From assembly GCA_025094145.1 (NCBI GenBank), contig JALLLS010000015.1, positions 248,001 through 312,000 on the forward strand: 64,000 nucleotides of DNA, written 5' to 3'. The notes under the pieces are model-generated. The model did no database searches, was not told the origin of the DNA, and was given only the letters and a program-made list of their open reading frames with translations. The stretch comes from Spinellus fusiger. Its lineage: Eukaryota > Mucoromycota > Mucoromycetes > Mucorales > Phycomycetaceae. The translations under genes and the position numbers were made by a program. This document shows positions 25,801 to 37,719 of the stretch, piece by piece. Position 1 is the first letter of the stretch; each line of letters starts with the position of its first letter.

Positions 25801-26376
25801 TATTCCAAACAAATATAAAACAATGCATGTCAAATATGGATCCAGAGTACTAACAAAGCCCTAAACTTATTTCTACCTGATGCAAACAAAAACTAATATA
25901 AAACTAATACAAAACAACTTTCATGTGAGAATGACTTATCGAATATTCATGCTATCTTTTAAGTACTAAATTAGGGCATATTTACTGGATTGATAATATA
26001 TCTTTTAGCTACTATAATAATATTTTTAGTGTACAATTAAGTTTGGCCCGAGTGTTTTTAAACACTGTAATTGGTTTTTTTTCATGACCAAAAAGGTTTG
26101 TTTTTATTTTTATATGCTATTTAACATACAGCATAGTGCTTAGACTCGTGTTCACAAATACATTCACTGTTATAAATCATTATTCTTTGTAAAATAGTTA
26201 GAGTTCTTTATATAATAGAATAAAGACAGACTCCTCTGGCTTTATTAAATAGCCATTATGTACTGAGTAGTATAGTATTAGAATGAAGAATAAGAAAAAT
26301 AAAAATAAAAATAAAAATAAAAATATGCTAATAAGTAGTGATTAAGTAGTGTATGAATTAAGAGGGAGATGAAGCA
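22870..26376. other. AT-rich intergenic DNA with transposon remains
   Basis: Apart from the deleted Tc1 element at 23.7-24.2 kb I see no convincing gene. An open frame at 24977-25198 (73 codons, MYHSKQYVSFWKSLLLLLLL..) and a following stretch around 25215-25370 (NAIHIPFSVLAEPTVIERLL in another frame) may be relics of an unidentified mobile ORF. Short TTTG and AAAAT repeats occur at about 23362 and 26300. Confidence 0.5.
23710..24155 (+). mobile_element. Internally deleted Tc1-like element
   Basis: The left end at about 23713-23742 (ACTTTTTAAGAAGGGTGAATACAGCCAC) and the right end at about 24124-24153 (GTGGCTGTATTCACACTTTC..) are inverted repeats. Between them only the 3' part of a transposase is left (CPDLNPIEHI.. 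at about 23752, with stops). The 3' half and right flank match 40790-41225 closely, so the two copies are of one family. Confidence 0.75.
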
Positions 26377-27230
26377 TTAGATAGTACCAGACATATGCCC
26401 ATACAATATGAGTAGAAAAGAAAACAAAGACAACGGCAAAGAGAGCGACCCTTGGCGGGGCACACTGTTCACTACTGGAACATTATAGATAGGTTTCTGG
26501 TTCTCAGTGTCTGTTCTAAGAAAGCTTTGAACACTACCAGGCTGATTGCATTTGTAATAGCACTGACACCCTGTAGTACAAAGAGTGTTGGTAGGACCTT
26601 CACCACATCCCATCCTGCAAGCATGCTCACGACCATTGCATTCTGCAACTGTCACTGGCCATTGATAAGGTGGGCAATCTGGGACCTTTGACTTAACAAG
26701 TCAATTTAGTATAATTCTCTCATAAATGTAGCTTCTAATAGTCTCTTACTTTGCATGTACATCCCCATGCCATAGTATTTTTACTGCAAAAACTGGAGCA
26801 TAAATTACTAGAATAAGTATGATACCATGATGTCCGATAGAACAGTAAGGGGTCCTACTTGGATGATGTTATATTATTGCCTCCGCATTGTTTCTAAGAA
26901 TGAGGTAGATATCAGACCAATAGGAGCTTAAGGAGAAGGCATTATACACCTACATCACAGAAGTTAATTTGATCATTACAAATTTTCTCTTTTGTAGCTG
27001 CATCAAGATCCAGAATAGTCCAATAACTCACCGGTAGGCCAACTTGTAAAAAAAATTGTTTCTTATTGATCGTATGAACTATACTGCTTACCATTTGTTT
27101 GAAATGTTTTAGTATGGATATTCTGATCATAAGCAGGTTCTTCATGATAAACATTGGGTTGATAAGCAACCACTAAAGATATCAAAGATATCATCGTAGT
27201 CATAACAATAAGAAATGAAGTTTGGAACAT
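26377..27230 (-). CDS. Small secreted cysteine-rich protein, probably membrane-tailed
   Basis: Exons 27092-27230, 26954-27042, 26859-26893, 26750-26807 and 26377-26685 give 209 residues. Residues 1-24 (MFQTSFLIVMTTMISLISLV..) form a signal peptide. The middle holds many cysteines in a regular pattern: CNDQINFC, QCGG, LCSSFCS, WGCTCK, DCPPYQWPV, ECNGREHACRMGC, CTTGCQCYYKC. A hydrophobic stretch at the very end could be a GPI-attachment signal. The layout recalls the fungal DUF7707-type extracellular proteins, but I cannot confirm that. The role is unknown; a cell-wall or secreted function is likely. Confidence 0.8.
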
Positions 27231-28741
27231 GAAAATAGCTACTGGATAGTTCAGATTAAAATGACAATTTATAATTGAAGATTCAAGCCGATGAATGCTA
27301 ATGTGAGTTACTTTTGATCCTCTTATGAGAGAAAAGTGGATAGATACTTACACAAAGGTATTAGGAACAGAGAAAAAGAGAAAAAGAAAGAAGGAAAGAA
27401 AGAAGGAAAGATAGTGTGGGTTCTGTGTAGAAATACAATTATCCATAGTAAAATGAATGAAGGGAGAAAGGATTTCAATACTCCCTTGCTTTTGATGTTA
27501 GCATTACAGTTGTTCTTTACTCCCTTAAAGAAGTGTGTTCCTATTACTATTTCTTTTTATTCAAACTACCCAAATAGGTTGTATACTTCTCTTACCACCA
27601 CCATTGACTGAGTAAACGTATGGAATGATACAGTTCACTATATACCTTGGCATCTACTTTTTATTTGTAGTCATGTATCTTATCAGCTACATTTTGTGTT
27701 CAATCGGCACAGGTAGTTTAGATAGCAACTCACAATTTACTAGACACGATGTTTTTAATAAATAAAACCAATCTCTTCTAGATTTCTATTTATTATAGTG
27801 GATGAAGATACACTATTAAATGAGATGTGTTGCATCATGACAGGTTAAATAGAGACCTAATAATCTTGTTATGAAATAGTAAGTAAATAGTACTCAATGT
27901 AAATAGAACAAAAAAGACAAATTCATAGTACCTCCTACTTTACAACCATCGTTATTTAAAGAATATAATAGGCCTAAAGGAGGTGGCAATTGCATACAGT
28001 TGTATTTTACATGAAGAGACTACATCTGCTACAGTTCTAGTTATCTTTACTCTGATCTGTTGTTGATTTAGCACACTCCTAGAAATAAAATAAGCTCTAT
28101 TATTTTTACTATGTTCCAAGCAAGGAAAATTATAAGAGAGTGAATTGAAGCTGTATTTTTAATTGCCTATGTATTTACCTATTTATACATTTATATGATC
28201 GTCTGTCTATCTATCTATCTATCTATCTATCCACACTAGTTATTGATCCACTGGGTCACCCATCGACCTCTTCATTCACTTGATGATACAATTGTGTTGA
28301 TAGTGACATAGGGTCAACTACAGAAAGAATACGAGTCAATGGCTATTGAACATTCACCTTTTTCCTTTCTCTCTACCCAGATACAAGTAAAATGGCACGG
28401 GATAGACCGTCGGAATCCATGAAACAAGAATAGAAATAAAATAAAAAGAATAAAGCTCAACTCACCTCGAATGTGTTACGATTGACAAAATAGATCGAAA
28501 TACAGTAGTTTAACAATTTACGATTCATTTTCGCTCTTTTTGATATAAGCAGAACATGAATTCATAAAAAGGGGAAAGGGAGAGAAGTGGCCATGATCAG
28601 TGACTGCTGCTTCTTTCTCTTTTCCTCTTTCCCTTTCTTTTCCTCACTTTCCTCACTTTATAGTTATATAAAGATATATTCCAAAGTTACCTGTGACAAA
28701 TCCTTTGCTTCTTCTTCCTCACTTCTTTGATAGCGTATGGA
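27231..28741. other. Divergent intergenic region
   Basis: This stretch contains the promoters of the Cys-rich gene (-) and the exchanger gene (+). It holds a GA-rich run (27362-27413) and a (TCTA)n tract (28204-28231). On the minus strand a short start exon (MNRKLLNYCISIYFVNRNTFE, about 28532-28470) and a possible last exon (ECAKSTTDQSKDN, about 28079-28038) could form a very small spliced gene. I could not join them convincingly. Confidence 0.4.
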
Positions 28742-31700
28742 ATGCCGACAAGATTCAATAGTGCCCTCTGCCTGCTTATTCTAAGCGTTCTTGCCGTTTC
28801 TCCTCTCCTAACACCTTTTGCTCCATTTCGTACAAAGGGTTTTGGCATAGCACAAGAGACAGTAAGTCTTCTTAGTGTCCATGTTCTCTGCCTAATTATT
28901 ATTACAAGTGCTCCAATATCGGCCTACAACCAAACCAATGCGCTTATGTAGTGCAGTACTGTGATGGACTGAGTAAGGTGTTTCTCCAATTCTACTATTG
29001 TTCTGTCTTATGGACACCTTTATGCATTATGGTCTTGGTAAGTTTGTCTATTTCCTTATATAAGCCTCTGTCTATCAATCCATCTTTAGTGAGAAAATAT
29101 ACTCATTATGGCTTATTAGTGTGCTACGCTGTTGATGCTGTTTGGTGCAGTAAGTGTAGTAGCGTCTGATTTCTTCTGTAAGTTCACTGTTTTCTCTTTT
29201 TGAATCGCCGCTTACCTGTTATTCTCTGTATGGAATTATTTTTAGGCCCCAACCTACAAACCATATCCTCTAAGCTGGGATTATCAGAAAGCATGGTATG
29301 TTTCTCTATTTCTATTGAATATGTACACTCATTACCTGTTTCTATATATTGTATTGTATTGTATTGTATTGTATGTTGTGCGTGGGTGGTTGACGATTAG
29401 GCAGGCGTCACGGTCCTGGCTTTTGGTAACGGCAGTCCCGATCTGTTTAGTACCTTCAGGTAAGAAATACCCTATCCACAGCCATGGGTCTAACAGTCAT
29501 AAGTGCAATGGATTCAGGGGCAGGCTCCCTAGCCATAGGAGAACTCATTGGTGCTGCTTTTTTTATTGTTGCTATTGTATCAGGCTGTATGGCCATCATT
29601 CGCCCCTTCCAATCTAAAAAGATCACCTTTCAAAGGGATGCTGCCTTTCTATTAGGTGCTGTAGTATTAATAGCAGAGATAATCTACGAAGAAGCTATCC
29701 ATTGGTACCATGGCACTCTCTTGATATTTTATTATCTATTCTACGTATTTGTTGTATTAATCAGTACTTACAGAATGACAAGAAAGGAGGATATGGAAGA
29801 AATGTCAACAAAAGACATGTCAGAAACATCCCATCTACTAAGAAAAGGTAATTATAATAATAGAACCTTGGATCACATATAATTTCATCTCATTCTGCTA
29901 CTATCAGGCTGCAGATCCATCCAGATAGACCTTACAGACATGACAAGCAGTGAGAATGAGCTCCACCAAGGCCATATCCTTCGCCCCATGCCTGCCAGCC
30001 CCTCCAATCGACTGTCCCTTCGTATCGACACTACCAACATCCCTCGATCTCCCAGTTCTCATGGATCTATCTCTGGTCGTGCCCACCGCCATTCCATGAC
30101 ACCGCGTGTAGGCATGCGTACCTCTCTTTTTAGTGCTATTGAGGTAAGCAGATAATGATAATAGCCCTTTATCTACTTGCAAATGACAAGTCCTCATCCC
30201 CTTGTCTCCCAGTTCCAATCACAAGTCAATCATATCAAACGAGCCACCAGTGTCCAACAAATCCCAAACAACAAACGCACCCGACAAATCTCCATGCCCT
30301 TTGAAATCCCTGTTCCCTCTCTTATGATCTCCGAGCCTCCAGAATTCGGTATTGAGCGTCGACAAAGAGCAAGTACAGTGACAGACCAACTCCAGGTCGG
30401 CAAATCCCCACACGACACTACACGACGCTCCTCCACCACCAGTCCACACAGCAGCACAGGCCTTGCTGAGGACTACTTTACCTATCTCTCTGCCCAGACA
30501 CAGCAGAATACAAAGCACTCGCCTAGTGAACATGGTCATTTTGTCATTCCAGAGATCCGTCTTGCCCCACCCCACACCCCACAGCCTCCTGAGCTCTCTC
30601 CTTTATACCACCACGACTCCACAGGTGGTTCAATGACATCGCCACAACAGGCAGAAGCAAGACTCAGCTATGAATCCTCAGGCCTTGCTGTTCCTTTAGA
30701 TATTAAACCCTCATGGTCTCAATGGTCTACAGTGGAAGAAGTCTACCAAACCCTCTTCCCTACACTACAGAATTGGCAGGAGAAGTCTGTGTTCTCAATG
30801 GCGAGTTCATTGGTGGCTGCTCCTCTTGTTCTTGTGTTTACCCTCACTCTCCCTGTAGCCGAATCAGAAGATGTCAAGGTAGAGGGAGTGGCTGTGCTTG
30901 GAGATTCGCCTGGACCTGCATCCTACCTTGAGATTCCTTCTGGCAGGGTCTCTGATACTGCAGCCAACGATCTTCCTTCTTCTGGCAGGATGGAGAATGT
31001 AGACAGTGAAATGAAGCAGGGATGGTGTCGTTGGTTACTTGCCACCCAATCCATTGTCAGCACCATCTTCTTGTTTAGTGTTATGGCTTTGAATGAGGTG
31101 ATTTCCTTCCAATTCATCTGGATAGGCGTGGTGCTTGGCTGTTCATTAGCAGTGCTGGTGATGCATTCTACGACGACCTATGAGCCTCCTTCATGGTTTT
31201 GGATGCTTTCATTTGCTGGGTTCTATGTGGCATTGCACTGGATCTTCCTTTTAGCAAATCAGGTGGTGGGACTACTTCAGGTAAGCAATTGGAGTGGTGT
31301 TGGCCTAGTCAACATCAGTGACTCAATGAGATGACTATGGTTTAGGCCTTTGGGAAGATATTTGATATCAGTGATGCCATTATGGGGCTGACTGTCTTTG
31401 CTCTTGTAAGTCTACACCTGCCCATGACACACACACATATATATATAGTCTCTTTTTCCGTGGGGTTGTTTGTTTACTCATAGTCAATGACATTAGGGAA
31501 ACAGTATTGGTGACTTTGTAGCCAACACAGCTATTGCCAAGGTAACATGAGTTTTGCTATTGGTGCTATTGCTGGAGTGCTAATAGAGTGTCTTTTAGAT
31601 GGGTTTCCCTACTATGGCTATCTCTGCCTGTTATGCTGGTCCTTTGCTGAGTAAGTCCAACTAATGGAAGCAATGGACACTTATTCTAGTAGATATGGTG

Positions 31701-31931
31701 CTGGGTGTAGGCGTCTCCTCCACGTATCAAGCATGGAAGACCCACCGTCCTTATCCTCTTACTATTGCTCCTGCCATTGTTGTTTCTTCAGCTGGTCTGA
31801 TGGTCGTGCTTACAAGTACTCTTCTTGTAGCAGTGTACAATAACTACCAGATAAACCAGTACCTTGGCTGGTGGATGATCTTTGTGTACTGTTTATGCTG
31901 CTGCATTGGTCTGTTGCTGGAATTTAGTTAG
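28742..31931 (+). CDS. Cation/Ca2+ exchanger (NCX/NCKX6 type, Ecm27-like), 12 exons
   Basis: Exons 28742-28861, 28909-29037, 29120-29177, 29246-29295, 29401-29459, 29504-29847, 29908-30143, 30213-31280, 31346-31405, 31497-31541, 31599-31650 and 31693-31931 give 819 residues. After a hydrophobic leader come the alpha-1 repeat (AGVTVLAFGNGSPDLFSTFS, GNGSPD at 128-133) and SGAGSLAIGELIGAAFF. Next is a long Ser/Pro-rich cytosolic loop (about 235-590), and then the alpha-2 repeat (GNSIGDFVANTAIAK, from 709). This is the Na+/Ca2+ exchanger superfamily in the NCKX6/CCX branch; yeast Ecm27 is in the same group. The location is probably an internal membrane such as ER or vacuole. A transposon copy begins 38 bases after its stop. 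Confidence 0.93.
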
Positions 31932-32278
31932 TCGTGACGTCACTCATTCGAATAGACCTCTTTTCCACCTAACAGACCAGGAGATTTTTCTGGCTTTTAG
32001 GCGGGGATATCTCTTTCCTTTTACGTCTAAAAATTTCTTGCCTTTTATGTTTCTGTGTTTAAAATCAAAGGTTTGCAAGTATCCAAATTATTATTTCTTT
32101 TTGTGGAATATCTCAATATCAGATTGTATTATCAGTAAAATATATTGTTTATGAATAAAATTGTTGATGGATAATATTGTTTATTGTAATACTGTAGCTA
32201 ATAATATACTATTACTATAGCTACTGCTGTTCTAGGCGTATTACTTCATAGCAATAGAATCCACAACCTAAAAGGCTT

Positions 32279-32530
32279 GTGCTTTATCCTTGGGAGATAG
32301 ATAACTATGCTCAGGAGTATACCCTAGACAGCCTAGACCGTATAGAAAGATCACCTTGGACTGACTTGAGAAGAGTCTTAACTTATCTAATAACAGAAGA
32401 GTGTATTAGTGATAGTTCAATCAAGAGAGATAGTATGCTTACCTTGTACTTAATACCTGTCTTGGGAATAATGAGCCATATATCATCTATTAGAAGAAGA
32501 GTCAGTACTATGTCTTGTGGATTACATTGA
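32279..32530 (+). CDS. Element-borne ORF of unknown function
   Basis: An 83-codon open frame beginning near 32279 reads LYPWEIDNYAQEYTLDSLDR.. and ends ..RRRVSTMSCGLH. It is the intact version of the ORF that is frameshifted in the complete element at 4.5-4.8 kb. The protein is hydrophilic in its first half, then has LTLYLIPVLGIMSHISS. The first codon in the track frame is not ATG (..GTG CTT TAT), so the true start or an upstream exon is unknown. No family recognised. Confidence 0.35.
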   Translation: MLYPWEIDNYAQEYTLDSLDRIERSPWTDLRRVLTYLITEECISDSSIKRDSMLTLYLIPVLGIMSHISSIRRRVSTMSCGLH

Positions 32531-32592
32531 CCTCTCACCCAATATGAAAGTTCTTCTAACAGTTACTCTTCTTTTTTTTTGTTCTCAAGATC

Positions 32593-32775
32593 TGCCACAC
32601 TTATAACACAAATATCCTCACTGAGGTATTAGTGAATTTCAACAATATCCGCGCTTGCCAAAGTTGCGGAATTGTTTGGAACAGAGATATGAATGTATCA
32701 AAGAATATCTATACAATTGCAGAAGAGGGATTAAATAGTCTCTACCGACCAGTTCCATTCTGTCGAGAAGAATAG
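32593..32775 (+). pseudogene. C-terminal fragment of a Fanzor/TnpB-like nuclease
   Basis: Sixty open codons, preceded by a pyrimidine tract and AAG acceptor-like site, end at a TAG. They contain the pattern seen at the C-terminus of TnpB and its eukaryotic relatives, the Fanzors: a first half ribbon CHTY, then ACQSCG and WNRDMNVSKNI. In these families the CxxC pairs form the zinc ribbon and the Asp of NRD is the third RuvC catalytic residue. The last part (RPVPFCREE) also fits the short basic Fanzor tails. The N-terminal and first two RuvC motifs are absent. Family call is by motif only. Confidence 0.55.
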
Positions 32776-32992
32776 ATATTCTTTGATGCATTCATATTAT
32801 ATCATATCACCACATTGAAGGTGGTTTCCTTTGGGATTCAGATATTTACAGGTAAATCTACATAATAATCTTTATTTAAAAAACTGACATGAATACATAA
32901 TTTATTTTTGCTTTTCAACTCGATGTGTCATTTCTTAAACAATTGTAGTTTGACTATTTCCTTTTATATCCTAAAGATCTCCTGGTGTGTAA

Positions 32993-33485
32993 CAAACCCT
33001 AGACCCATAGATACACACCTTACATGTTTCTCTTGTTTTGCTTTTCATGATTGTATCTCCGAAGAGACCGCCTTCTTCTCCTACGTCACTAAGAAAGTCT
33101 TCCGGAGTGGAAGCGTTGATTCTTCTGCAACAGTCAGTCAACTTTTATCTCTCCTTTTCAAAACGTGTGTATTTAGCCACTTGTCTCGGCCATTTATTTT
33201 GCCCTATTTTTTTCTTCCTTGTTCTGTCCAGCGAATGCATTCTTGCTGTTCTTACTAAGTTCCTCTTTCTTCTTTCTTCTTTCTTCTTCTGCTTTGCTTG
33301 TAAAACACACCCATCTATGGAAACACCATGGTACTATTTATAGATCTTTCGTGTTATCGCTAGGTTCACTTATCACTGTCGTTAGCACTGAACACAAGTC
33401 AGAGCCAAGAAGCAGTCTGACCTGTGCATTGCCCCACCCTCTCCCTACACTGCACGATCCCTGTCTTGTCCACCCGATCCGACCT
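32993..33485. promoter_or_regulatory. Upstream region of SET1
   Basis: About 490 bases lie between the right end of the deleted CACTA-like copy and the SET1 start. CTT/TTC-rich tracts occur at 33260-33290. No gene is supported. The transposon insertion sits at the distal edge of the probable SET1 promoter. Confidence 0.45.
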
Positions 33486-36400
33486 ATGCAAGCACAAGAA
33501 GTAAGTAGACAGAGGGTGTATAGTAGTAGAGAAACACCATCACCACCAATAACACCACCAATAATAATAACAATAATAATAATAATAATAACAACAACAA
33601 CAAATACAAACAACAACAAAAAGAAGAGAATAGAGACTCATGTTTCATCACAGTCATCTCAGCCTCCACCTCAGGATCCTCGATTGAGTATGCTTGGCTA
33701 TGGCAAAAACACGTCTCGTGGACGACAGACTTATCGAACAGACCTTCGACATATCCACTACAAGGTATGTCCTCAGTGGAAAACACCCACACCCACACCC
33801 ACACACACACACATACGTATATATATATATATATCTTCTTTCTCTCTCTTTCTCTACCTACCTGTCTACCTACCTGTCTACCTACCTGTCTACCTACCTA
33901 CCTACCTACCTCTCTAGAGAGAGAGAGACATTCACACCACAACACAAAACTCAACAGTTCTAGTTTGATGAACACTCTGTAGGACCACGCCCACTACAGA
34001 CAGTCCTTGTTTCCAGTCTCTCTCCTTTAACAACTGAATTCCAAGTCATGACACTCTTTTCTCTGTATGGCCAAGTGGAAACTGTAGTGATTGAGAAATG
34101 CCCATTGACGGGTGGCTCTCTTGGTTTGGCACGTGTGACATTTGGTGCAGACATTGCAGGAGATGGACATGCAGCAGCCTGTCGTGCTGTGAACAAGGGC
34201 AACGGCCGACAGATTGGCTCCACAGGCCCCATTACAGTAGAGTTCGATGTGGGGGGTAAGCAAGCACACCACCTATGCAGAAAGGACTGATGTGAGGAGG
34301 ATTGGATAGATAAAAAGAGAAAGACAGTCACTGAGCGCCATCGAACCCAGAGCACCCTGGCCTCTTCTGTAGACAAGACACGAGAACAAAGACCAGCTCC
34401 AGGGAGAGAGGAAGGTCCCAAGCGAAGCGACAGTGTCAAGGGAGAGGCCTCGCCCCACCACGAAGAAGGAGAGGTAGTGGAGGAAGAGTCACAGCATTGG
34501 ACAAGGCAGGAGGGCAGGCCTTATTATCGAGCAAGGGAGTATCGGTCGACAGAGTATCGGTCCATGGAAGAGGCCAGGTTTCGAGAAGACAGACATCATA
34601 ATTATTCCTCACGGTCCTATTCCTCACGGTTCTACTCTCCTTCGCGTGAGGGAGACCGGTATGAGGCGTCGAGAGAAGGGGATCGGTATGAGGCATCACG
34701 GACAAGAACCTCTTCTCGTTGGAGCAGACGCAGCCCCAGTCCAGGATCAGAACGGTACAGAAGTCGTAGTCGCAGTCAGAGCAATGGAAGAGACACACCA
34801 TTGAATTACTATGGCTATGGACGGTCGGGACGCCGGGATTCAGGGATCCGTGGGGAGTATGACTGGCGTGATTATGATCGGCCTCGTAGAAATGACTTTT
34901 GGACACCAGAAGAGAGACGCAGAGAAGTAAGGAGACTATACAGATAAGAAGAAAGTTACATAGATAAGAAAAGAAAGAAAAGGCACTGATGTTGGGCTGT
35001 AGGAACGCCCCACTTCAAGTGAACCACAGCCTTGCTTACTCATCTCACGCAAATGCCTACCTTTTATGCGTGGTGTACTAGAAGAATTACGCAAAGTGTT
35101 TTATTATTTCAACTGTGTAGATGTAAGTACCTGTGGGAGATCCTTGGACTTATTGGGACGCTGAACATAGATCTATCACGATGCAGACGACTGGTTCGTT
35201 GTGTTTGACTCTAGCACTGCAGCCAAGCGTGCCCAGACAGCAGTGGATAAGCAGAGTGTGATGGGATATAAGCTTGGACTGACGCTGCGTGAACCTACTC
35301 CTAAAGAAAAGACAGAACTTGACTCTGATAAAAGGGAGAAAAAGGGCAAGGAGCGGGAACGAGAGAAGGAACGGGAGAGAGAAAGAGACAAGGATAGAGA
35401 AAAGGAACGGGAAAAGGAACGGGACCGTGATAGAGAAAGAGACAAGAATCTTGTGCTAAGTCATGAAGATATCAAATGCCATGCCAAAAAATTACTCTTT
35501 GAACAATTGGCAGATGTGTTTCTTAAGGATCTAAAGAATCGTGTGGTGGGTCCGTGCATTTATGACTTTCTAAACCCTTCTCTCCGTGAAACCCGTCCTC
35601 ACTACAGTCCAACCCTTGACTTTCTTGAGCCTCCTCATACATTACCTGGGCTTACTAAATTACCACGGTTCAAGAAACGAAGAGTGGATCCTATCCGTAC
35701 GCCTTCCCCGCCCTCACCACCTTCCCTGCCTTCTCCATCATTGAATGTCAGTGGTGTCGAGACATCACTGCCCACACAACTCTCTGATAAGGCCCTGGAG
35801 GAAGGTGAGTATCATTCACTGTCTTCCAGTGATAATGAGCAATTGAGACCTGCACGGTGGAAGCTACACAGTCGACGAGACCAACCCCGCCGTCTACGTG
35901 ATTATCTCAGCGATGACCAAATTGATGAAGAGCATGATGCATTTTTACGACAATTACATCAAAAGCAGCACACACCTGAGGAGTTTGAGTCTCCAGATAT
36001 GGAGACATGGCTAGCACCCGATGATGAAGTACCCGACATGTTCCAAGAACCTCATAAGAGAACAAGAGCCTACGAGAGTGACACATCCAGTGAAGAAATC
36101 GTACCAAAACCACAAAAGAAGCGGCCCTTGCCTCATACTACTCAATACCCAGCAAAACCTAAAAAAGATGAAAGCAAAATACGCGAGGAAGAAGAGAAAA
36201 AGGCACGGCTAAGGAAGGAGGCCATGATCAAAGAGAAAGAAGCCCAAGAAGAGCGGGAAAGGGCTCTTATGTTGTCTGATTCTGAGGATGAAGTGTATGA
36301 AGAAGATGGTTCAAAAGAATCCTATATATGGGATCTACTGCATAGCATTACTGATATAGAGGACTTTGAGTATATGCGTCAGGCGATGATGGAAAAGTTT

Positions 36401-37253
36401 GATGTTACTCCCCAAGGTGGGTGTTCTCTCTTTTGAATAACTGCTGTGATTATATTACTTATAGACTATTTAGATCCGACACCTGAAGATCCAAAGAGAG
36501 GATGTGCACGGTGTAAAGTGGTGGAGCCTATTCCTGATGCTGTCAAGGCCACTTACCTGCCCAAAAATAAGGCTGTCTTTGATACACTTGCTACTCTGGC
36601 AGGACGTACATCCTCCCGTACAAACCGTGTTAATAACCGTAGATTGGCTGTGGGGATGGCAATGAGTAATCGTGCCATGGCAGATTCGGATATCCTCAAA
36701 TTCAATCAGCTCAAGAGTCGTAAAAAACAGCTACGATTTGCTAAATCCCCTATTCATGACTGGGGCCTGTATGCAGAAGAACACATTGATGCCAACGATA
36801 TGGTTATTGAATATGTGGGAGAAGTGATTCGACAGCAGGTAGCAGAAGAAAGAGAGAAGAAATACGAACGATGTGGTATTGGCAGCAGCTATTTATTCAG
36901 AGTGGATGATGATACCGTCATTGATGCTACTAAGAAAGGCAGTATTGCTCGTTTTATTAACCACTGCTGTTCTGTAAGCAATATTGTTTATTAATAGACA
37001 GGCCACTGATCCTCTGTTTGTTTCTATTAGCCCAACTGTAGCGCTAAGATTATTACAGTGGATAAACATAAGAAGATTGTGATCTATGCCAATAGGGACA
37101 TTGAACCGGGAGAAGAGATTACCTATGATTACAAGTTTCCTATTGAGGCGGATAAAATACCTTGTTTGTGTGGCAGCAGGTTCTGCAAGGGAACGTAAGT
37201 GCTATAATGCATTGTGAGATATCTGTACTGACTTGTTTGTTAGACTCAACTAA
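33486..37253 (+). CDS. SET1: SET1 histone H3 lysine-4 methyltransferase (COMPASS catalytic subunit)
   Basis: Exons 33486-33500, 33654-33764, 33964-34255, 34328-34926, 35003-35122, 35171-36416, 36465-36973, 37031-37194 and 37244-37253 give 1021 residues. Order: short N-terminus; RRM (about 50-139, [20 protein letters not shown]); Arg/Ser-rich linker; a second conserved block [20 protein letters not shown] with [12 protein letters not shown] (about 348-390), as in the Set1 RNA-binding region; charged linker; N-SET ([17 protein letters not shown]); SET (from about 883: [40 protein letters not shown]); and post-[16 protein letters not shown]. All catalytic features are intact. The last exon has only 10 bases. 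The first intron, rich in AAT repeats, is my choice; without it the N-terminus would carry a Thr/Asn repeat. Confidence 0.94.
33787..33916 (+). repeat. Compound microsatellite inside a SET1 intron
   Basis: ACACCC/CA repeats pass into a TA run (33818-33832), then TTTCTCTC, then CTAC(C/CTGT) repeats at 33855-33912. The tract fills most of the 199-nt intron between exons 2 and 3 of SET1. A second low-complexity tract, (AAT/AAC)n at 33560-33605, lies in intron 1. Confidence 0.85.
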
Positions 37254-37719
37254 AGAAAAGAACAACTGCAAAACAGTAGGGCAGTAGAAGAGTAGAAGAG
37301 TAGAAGAGTAGAAGATTGAAAATGAATTAATAATAAATACACGTTTTTTTTACAAGATATCTACTATTTTATTCCATTGTAGATGTTGCATTTTAAAAAT
37401 TATTAGTATTCTTAGTAAAGTGTCCAGAAGAATTTAATCGATGGTCTCAAATTCCGAGATATTTTTATATTATAAATAACATGCACTATTCTTTTCTCTG
37501 CTCATAACACTTCTTTTCTTACAATGTTTCCATCATCCAACACCTTAAACATCCTCACCAGAACCTCTGAGTTTTATAATAATTATACCAACAGTGAGAC
37601 TCGCTTAGACATCCTCCACTAGGTGCTAAACCTGGGATCTACTCAGGTCGAAGCATCTTGTATGTTCAACGTGCCTTCTTTCACTGTGGGAGACATAGTA
37701 AAGCACTAAAAGAAAACTA

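Larger units (their letters stand above)
31969..32992 (+). mobile_element. Deleted copy of the CACTA-like element carrying a Fanzor-like tail
   Basis: From about 31976 to 32530 the sequence matches 4210-4770 of the intact element (same AGGAGATTTTTCTGGC, TTGCCTTTTATG and TAGGCGTATT blocks). The right end GATCTCCTGGTGTGTAA at 32976-32992 is an inverted version of the left end. The transposase gene is missing; in its place is about 450 bases with a Fanzor/TnpB-like C-terminus. It sits directly behind the exchanger gene. Confidence 0.7.

Noticed and set aside
33219..33917. 232-codon frame spanning the SET1 start, with Ile/Thr/Asn runs and Pro-Val-Tyr-Leu repeats
   Set aside because: It reads through two low-complexity introns. 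Only short parts belong to SET1 exons.
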